NCBI RefSeq assembly: GCF_900172355.1
Contig: NZ_FWFZ01000001.1
Span: forward strand, 124,001-188,000
Length of the DNA stretch: 64,000 bases
Source: Roseisalinus antarcticus
GTDB lineage: Bacteria > Pseudomonadota > Alphaproteobacteria > Rhodobacterales > Rhodobacteraceae
Reading direction: 5' to 3'
Below the pieces are notes generated by a model, which was given only the letters and a program-made list of their open reading frames with translations, was not told the DNA's origin and ran no database searches. A program made the position numbers and the translations under genes. Numbering within the stretch: position 1 is the first letter of the stretch; the number at the start of each line of letters is the position of its first letter. This document shows positions 59,207 to 64,000 of the stretch, piece after piece.

Positions 59207-62071
59207 GTGTCCCTCTTCCTTGTCGTCGCTCTGCCGTTCCTTGGCGCCCTGCTGCCCGGCCTGATGAATTCCGCGGGCCGCCAGGCCTGCGCCGTCGTCA
59301 CCTTCATGGTCAGCCTGCTCGCGCTGATCGGGCTGCTGACCCATCTTCCCGCCGTCCTCGCCGGAGAGCTGGTGACCGCGCGGCTCGACTGGATGCCGAT
59401 GCTGGGGCTCAACGTGACGCTGATGCTCGACGGGTTGGGGTTCTTCTTTGCCTGCCTGATCCTCGGCATCGGGCTGCTGATCATCGCCTACGCCCGGTTC
59501 TACCTCGCCCGCGAGGACAACATGGGCGAGTTCTTCACCTACCTGTTGCTGTTCCAGGGCGCGATGGTCGGCATCGTCCTCAGCGACAACATCCTGCTTT
59601 TGCTGGTGTTCTGGGAGCTGACCTCGCTGTCCTCCTTCCTGCTCATCGGCTATTGGAAGCACCTGCCCGAGGGCCGGCAGGGCGCGCGCATGGCGCTGAC
59701 CGTGACCAGCATGGGCGGGCTTGCGATGATCGCCGGCATGCTGCTGCTGGGCCAGATCGCGGGCAGCTACGACCTCAGCGTGATCCTGCAGAACCGCGAG
59801 GCGATCCAGGCATCGCCGCTCTATCTGCCGGCGCTGATCCTGATCCTGCTGGGCTGCTTCACCAAGTCCGCACAGTTCCCGTTCCATTTCTGGCTGCCCC
59901 ATGCGATGGCAGCGCCCACGCCGGTGTCGGCCTATCTGCATTCGGCCACCATGGTGAAGGCCGGCATCTTCCTGATGGCGCGGATGTGGCCGGTGCTGTC
60001 GGGCACGCCCGAATGGTTCGCCATCGTCACCACGGCCGGGCTGATCACCATGGTCCTCGGCGCCGTCATCGGCCTGTTCAAGCATGACCTCAAGGCGCTT
60101 CTGGCGTTCTCGACCGTGTCGCACCTGGGCCTGATCACCATGCTTCTGGGCACTGGCACGGCGTTCGGCGCGATGGCGGCGGTGTTCCACATCCTCAACC
60201 ATGCGACCTTCAAGGCGGCGCTGTTCATGTCGGCGGGCATCATCGACCACGAGGCCCATACCCGCGACATCCGCCGCCTTGGCGGGCTGCGCCGGCTGAT
60301 GCCGATCACCTGCGTCATCGCGTCCGTGGCGGCGCTGTCGATGGCGGGGATTCCGCTGCTCAACGGCTTCCTGTCCAAGGAAATGATGCTGGAAGAGGCC
60401 TGGCACACGACGCTCTTCGACAGCCACTGGCTGGTGCCGGGGCTGGCCACGGTCGGGGCGCTGTTTTCGGCGGCCTACAGCTTTCGGCTGATCGGGCATG
60501 TGTTCCTGGGCCCGGTGCGCGACGATTACCCCGCCAAGCCCCACGACCCCGGCCCGGGCCTGTGGCTGCCGCCCGCCCTGCTGGTGGTGCTGGTGGTGGC
60601 GATCGGCGTCGCGCCGTTCCTGGCCGAGCCCTTCGTCAAGCTGGTGACTGCCTCTGTCCTGGGCACCGCCGCCGAAGTGCCGAGTGCGTATCTCAAGATC
60701 TGGCACGGGCTGGTGCCCGCGCTTTACATGTCGATCATCGCGGTGCTGGGCGGTCTGCTGATGCTGGCGATCTTCAATCCCGCCCTGCGCCTTTGGGACC
60801 GCACCCCGCGCCCCGAGGCCAAGGTGATCTTCGAGGCGATCATCGCGGCCGCCGTGGCGCTGGCCCGTGGCGTGATCCACCGCCTGCACAACGGGGCGTT
60901 CTCGCGCTATGCCGCGATCATGGCGGTCACCGTCGTGGCCGTGGCCTATCATGCCTGGGCCACCGGCACGGTCGGCCCGGTCACCCGCGCCCCCCAGCCG
61001 GCCAACGCGTTGCAGATCGCGGGGTGGCTGATGCTGGTCGCGGCAAGCTGTGCGCTGGCGCTGCTGCACCGCAACCGGCTGCTGTCGCTGATCCTGATCG
61101 GGATCGTCGGGCTGGTCGTGTCGGTCGGCTTCGTCTATTTCAGCGCCCCCGACCTTGCGATGACTCAGCTGACCGTCGAGGTGGTGACCATCATCCTGCT
61201 GCTGCTCGCGCTGAACCTGCTGCCGAACCGGACCCCGGTCGAAAGCAGCATCCTGCGCCGGACCCGCGATACGGTCGTGGCGGTGGCCGGCGGCCTGGGG
61301 GCGATGGCGCTGTCCTATCACTATCTGCTGCGCGACACCGTGGCGCCCAGCATCTCGGAGTTCCACCTCGCCAATTCCTACAAGGGCGGGGGCGGCACCA
61401 ACGTGGTCAACGTGATCCTCGTGGATTTCCGGGGCTTCGACACCTACGGCGAGATCATCGTCCTCGGCATCGCCGCCCTGCTGATCTATGCGCTGACCGA
61501 GACGCTGCTGTCGGGGCCGGTGCGCGCCCGGCTGCTGAACCGCAAACCCGACAAGCCCCTGGCCGGCGACATGCACCCGATGATGATGGTGGTCGTGGCC
61601 CGGGTCATCATGCCCGTGGTGCTGATGGTGGCCTTCTACATCTTCCTGCGCGGCCATAACGAGCCCGGCGGCGGCTTCATCGCGGGGCTTGTCGCCTCCA
61701 TCGCGGTGGTGATGCAATACATGTCCAGCGGCTTTGCCTGGACCTCGGCGCGGCTGCGCTATCCCTATCACGGGGTGATCGGGGCCGGAGTGCTGATCGC
61801 GGGGCTCACCGGCATCGGGTCGTGGTTCGTGGGCAAGCCGTTCCTGACCTCGGATTACACCTATGTCCGGATCCCGCCGTTCCAAGAGTTCGAGCTGGCG
61901 ACCGCGGCGCTGTTCGATCTGGGGGTTTTCCTTGCGGTGGTGGGCGCGGTGATGCTGTCGCTCGAGAGCTTCTCGCGGCTGGCGCGCCGGGCCCGCGTGC
62001 CCGAGGCCGAGCATCCGATGGACATCGACCCCTCGCGGGAGATGCCCGACCCCAAGACGGCGGGAGTGTGA
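59207..62071 (+). CDS. mrpA: Mrp Na+/H+ antiporter subunit A, fused with subunit B
   Basis: A 954-residue polytopic protein of the complex I-related Mrp antiporter. The first 800 residues have NuoL-like helices, with the NADH-dehydrogenase-type motifs FWELTSLSSFLLIGYW, KSAQFPFHFWLPHAMAAPTPVSAYLHSATMVKAGIFL (in segments) and HLGLITMLL. After about residue 790 the sequence ARVIMPVVLMVAFYIFLRGH and NEPGGGFIAGLVASIAVVMQ is that of MrpB, so A and B are fused. GTG 59207 follows AGGAGTTCGC. It is followed 2 bases later by mrpC. It exchanges Na+ for H+ and supports salt and alkali tolerance. Confidence 0.94.
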   Translation: MSLFLVVALPFLGALLPGLMNSAGRQACAVVTFMVSLLALIGLLTHLPAVLAGELVTARLDWMPMLGLNVTLMLDGLGFFFACLILGIGLLIIAYARFYLAREDNMGEFFTYLLLFQGAMVGIVLSDNILLLLVFWELTSLSSFLLIGYWKHLPEGRQGARMALTVTSMGGLAMIAGMLLLGQIAGSYDLSVILQNREAIQASPLYLPALILILLGCFTKSAQFPFHFWLPHAMAAPTPVSAYLHSATMVKAGIFLMARMWPVLSGTPEWFAIVTTAGLITMVLGAVIGLFKHDLKALLAFSTVSHLGLITMLLGTGTAFGAMAAVFHILNHATFKAALFMSAGIIDHEAHTRDIRRLGGLRRLMPITCVIASVAALSMAGIPLLNGFLSKEMMLEEAWHTTLFDSHWLVPGLATVGALFSAAYSFRLIGHVFLGPVRDDYPAKPHDPGPGLWLPPALLVVLVVAIGVAPFLAEPFVKLVTASVLGTAAEVPSAYLKIWHGLVPALYMSIIAVLGGLLMLAIFNPALRLWDRTPRPEAKVIFEAIIAAAVALARGVIHRLHNGAFSRYAAIMAVTVVAVAYHAWATGTVGPVTRAPQPANALQIAGWLMLVAASCALALLHRNRLLSLILIGIVGLVVSVGFVYFSAPDLAMTQLTVEVVTIILLLLALNLLPNRTPVESSILRRTRDTVVAVAGGLGAMALSYHYLLRDTVAPSISEFHLANSYKGGGGTNVVNVILVDFRGFDTYGEIIVLGIAALLIYALTETLLSGPVRARLLNRKPDKPLAGDMHPMMMVVVARVIMPVVLMVAFYIFLRGHNEPGGGFIAGLVASIAVVMQYMSSGFAWTSARLRYPYHGVIGAGVLIAGLTGIGSWFVGKPFLTSDYTYVRIPPFQEFELATAALFDLGVFLAVVGAVMLSLESFSRLARRARVPEAEHPMDIDPSREMPDPKTAGV

Positions 62072-62072
62072 C

Positions 62073-62432
62073 ATGGAATTTCTGGTTGCTTCCGCGATCG
62101 GCGTGCTGACCGCCACCGGCCTCTACCTCGTGCTGCGGCTACGCAGTTTCCCGGTGATCATGGGGATCTCGCTGCTGACCTACGCGGTGAACGTGTTCCT
62201 CTTCGCCTCCGGTCGGCTGACCGTCGGTGCGCCGCCGATCCTGGGGGATGCCACGAGCTACACCGACCCGCTGCCGCAGGCGCTGGTGCTGACCGCGATC
62301 GTGATCTCGTTCGGGATGACGGCGGTCGTGGTGATGATCGCGCTGGGGGCCTATCTCGGGGCCGATGACGACCACGTGAACGACCCGCCCCCCCCGCCGG
62401 ACGGCACCACCCCGGCCGAGGACGCGCAATGA
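62073..62432 (+). CDS. mrpC: Mrp Na+/H+ antiporter subunit C (NuoK-like)
   Basis: A 119-residue membrane protein with three helices (EFLVASAIGVLTATGLYLVL, VIMGISLLTYAVNVFLFASG, and ALVLTAIVISFGMTAVVVMI), homologous to NuoK of complex I. The charged tail ends DDDHVNDPPPPPDG and is proline-rich. It is the small partner subunit of MrpA and MrpD in the membrane antiporter. ATG 62073 is one base after the mrpA stop, and mrpD overlaps its end by 4 bp. Confidence 0.93.
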   Translation: MEFLVASAIGVLTATGLYLVLRLRSFPVIMGISLLTYAVNVFLFASGRLTVGAPPILGDATSYTDPLPQALVLTAIVISFGMTAVVVMIALGAYLGADDDHVNDPPPPPDGTTPAEDAQ

Positions 62433-64000
62433 CACACTGGATCATTCTTCCCGTCGTCCTGCCGGCGTTCCTGGCGCCGTTCATCGTGCTGGCCGCGCGG
62501 TTTCACATCAACATCCAGCGGACGATCTCTGTCGCGGGCGGCCTCGCCATGGTGGCCATCGGCGCGGCGCTGTCGTGGCAGGCCGCGGACGGGACCGTGA
62601 CGCTCTACCAGCTCGGCGACTGGGCCGCGCCGTTCGGCATCGTGCTGGTGGCCGACCGGCTGTCGGCGCTGATGGTGCTGCTGACGGCGGTGCTGGCGCT
62701 GTTCGTGATGCTTTATGCCATCGGGTCGGGCTGGGACAATCGGGCGCGGCATTTCCACGCCCTCTTCCAGTTCCAGATCATGGGCATCATGGGCGCCTTC
62801 CTGACCGGCGACCTCTTCAACCTCTTCGTGTTCTTCGAGGTGCTGCTGATCGCCTCCTACGGGCTGATGATCCACACCGGGGGCACGCGGCGGCTGCGGG
62901 CGGGGGTTCAATACGTGCTCTTCAACCTGCTCGGCTCCACCCTGTTCCTGTTCGCGCTGGGGTCGATCTATGCCGAGACCGGCACGCTCAACATGGCCGA
63001 CCTCGCGCAGCGCGTGCAGCTGATCGACCCTTCGGCGACAGTCGGCATCCGGGTGGCGGCGATGCTGCTGCTGCTGGTCTTCGCGATCAAGGCCGCGCTC
63101 GTGCCGCTGCATTTCTGGCTGCCGTCGAGCTATGCCGAGGCGCCCGGGCCCGTGGCCGCCCTCTTCGCGATCATGACCAAGGTCGGCGCATATGCGATCA
63201 TCCGGGTCTACACCCTGGTCTTCCCGCCCGAGCTCGCGGTGACGTCGGGCCTGCACGAGGCCTGGCTGCTGCCCGCGGCGCTGATCTCGCTCGCAATCGG
63301 CATGGTGGGCGTGCTGGCGGCGCGGCAGCTGGACCGGCTGGTGGCCTTCTCGGTGATCGGCTCGATGGGGATGGTGATGATCTCGATCGCGCTTTTCACG
63401 CCAGAGGCGTTGGCCGCCGCGCTCTACTACATCATCCATTCGACGCTGGCCGCGGGGGCGCTGTTCCTGATCGCGGACCTGGTGCGGTCGGGCCGGCGGA
63501 ACCTGGACCTCGTGGCCCAGCCACCCGTGGCCGGGGCCGCGCTGACTGCGGGGCTGTTCTTTGCCGCCGCGATCGCAATGGCCGGGCTACCGCCGCTCTC
63601 TGGCTTTCTGGGCAAGCTGCTGATCCTCGATGCCGCCTTCGACAGCGCCCACATGCGCTGGATCTGGGCCGTGGTTCTGGGCTCCAGCCTGATCGCGGTC
63701 GTGGGCTTTTCCCGGGCGGGCAGCGTCGTCTTCTGGAAGGCCCAAAGCCTGCGGCCCGACCCGGACGCGGCGCCCGACACCCCCGCCCCGCCCCGGCCGG
63801 CGGTGCTGTCCTACGTGGCGGTGGGCGGGCTGATCGCGCTGCTGGTCGCGCATACTGTCTTGGCCGGGCCGGCGACGCGCTTTACCGCCGCCATCGCCGG
63901 CCAGCTCTTCGCGCCCGACGCATACCTGTCGACCGTGCTGGAGACACCGGGCAAGCTCTCCGACTACGAGGCGGGCGCGGATGACTACGGGTCCGGGACC
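62429..64000 (+). CDS. mrpD: Mrp Na+/H+ antiporter subunit D, partial
   Basis: The first 524 codons of a NuoN/M-like membrane subunit; the gene runs past the right edge. It starts MTHWIILPVVLPAFLAPFIV, with typical helices LFNLFVFFEVLLIASYGLMI, AALVPLHFWLPSSYAEAPGP (proton-path lysine and histidine) and MGMVMISIALF. ATG 62429 overlaps mrpC by 4 bp. It forms the proton-conducting half of the antiporter with MrpA. Subunits E, F and G should follow. No lesions are seen in the part present. Confidence 0.92.
   Translation, partial: MTHWIILPVVLPAFLAPFIVLAARFHINIQRTISVAGGLAMVAIGAALSWQAADGTVTLYQLGDWAAPFGIVLVADRLSALMVLLTAVLALFVMLYAIGSGWDNRARHFHALFQFQIMGIMGAFLTGDLFNLFVFFEVLLIASYGLMIHTGGTRRLRAGVQYVLFNLLGSTLFLFALGSIYAETGTLNMADLAQRVQLIDPSATVGIRVAAMLLLLVFAIKAALVPLHFWLPSSYAEAPGPVAALFAIMTKVGAYAIIRVYTLVFPPELAVTSGLHEAWLLPAALISLAIGMVGVLAARQLDRLVAFSVIGSMGMVMISIALFTPEALAAALYYIIHSTLAAGALFLIADLVRSGRRNLDLVAQPPVAGAALTAGLFFAAAIAMAGLPPLSGFLGKLLILDAAFDSAHMRWIWAVVLGSSLIAVVGFSRAGSVVFWKAQSLRPDPDAAPDTPAPPRPAVLSYVAVGGLIALLVAHTVLAGPATRFTAAIAGQLFAPDAYLSTVLETPGKLSDYEAGADDYGSGT

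Noticed and set aside
56027-62116. Two very long minus-strand frames (about 1014 and 973 codons) opposite the antiporter genes
   Set aside because: Same reason: antisense shadows of membrane-protein codons, rich in His, Arg, Gln and Asp, without a recognisable domain.
1-64000. CRISPR array, rRNA or replication origin
   Set aside because: No regularly spaced repeats with unique spacers, no rRNA-like sequence and no DnaA-box cluster were seen.

Overview
The window is a GC-rich chromosomal segment (codon third positions are mostly G or C) from an alphaproteobacterium, most likely a Rhodobacterales (Rhodobacter/Roseobacter-group) species. This rests on the gene families: the small virulence-factor-like gene ahead of a MetF-like gene, the HutF-type histidine pathway, CtaA/Cox15, a fused MrpA-MrpB subunit, and many amine and N-heterocycle catabolic genes. 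No rRNA, tRNA or CRISPR array was found. || Layout: 1-1567 is the start of a sugar-type ABC transporter operon led by a LacI regulator. 1.8-14.6 kb is housekeeping and one-carbon metabolism: glpK, rlmE, a Ppx/GppA phosphatase, a MetF-like/HAD/methyl-THF:corrinoid methyltransferase operon, an M32 carboxypeptidase with ctaA, a TrmJ-like methylase, a TfoX-like protein, a ThiE-like protein, hisI and a NifU/IscU-like scaffold. 14.8-30.4 kb is an amine-utilisation region: flavoprotein monooxygenase, RidA, DUF1028, aldehyde dehydrogenase, LysR regulator, trimethylamine-dehydrogenase-family enzyme, a polyamine-type ABC transporter, GMC oxidoreductase, amidohydrolase and an M20 deacylase. 30.4-39.5 kb is a LysR-controlled N-heterocycle locus: isochorismatase-family hydrolase, NMT1-type ABC transporter with two binding proteins, SDR, AtzB/SsnA-like amidohydrolase and an AtzD/barbiturase-family ring-opening amidohydrolase. 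It is followed at 39.9-43.9 kb by a class III aminotransferase, CoA-transferase subunits and an M20 deacylase. 43.9-45.2 kb is an lldD-like gene broken by a roughly 0.5 kb insertion carrying two small genes. 45.2-48.5 kb is an operon of Zn-alcohol dehydrogenase, HisD paralogue and SDR. 48.6-56.2 kb is the complete-looking hut locus (hutF, hutI, hutH, hutG, hutU, hutC). 56.3-64.0 kb holds a CPA1 Na+/H+ antiporter with a cyclic-nucleotide-binding tail and the start of an Mrp antiporter operon. || Two themes stand out. First, the locus at 30.4-43.9 kb combines a cyanuric-acid-hydrolase/barbiturase-type ring opener with a deaminase-like amidohydrolase, an SDR, a cysteine hydrolase, a dedicated importer and two tiny coupled ORFs. 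It looks like an importer-plus-pathway for an unidentified N-heterocycle. Second, catabolic genes from 19.9 to 53.6 kb carry many simple lesions. There are three +1 frameshifts in G runs (potD-like, hisD-like, hutG), four in-frame stops (amine dehydrogenase, potB-like, CoA-transferase A, hisD-like), one 20-bp tandem-repeat expansion and one missing stop (GMC oxidoreductase). Either these loci are decaying or the assembly has systematic errors; raw reads would decide. || Regulation can be partly read from the DNA: a LacI operator at 1602; matching TTAG-N7-CTAA boxes before both amine operons; an inverted repeat between the second LysR gene and the heterocycle operon; and three TGTA-type HutC sites, one of which places the SDR/HisD-paralogue/alcohol-dehydrogenase operon in the histidine regulon.
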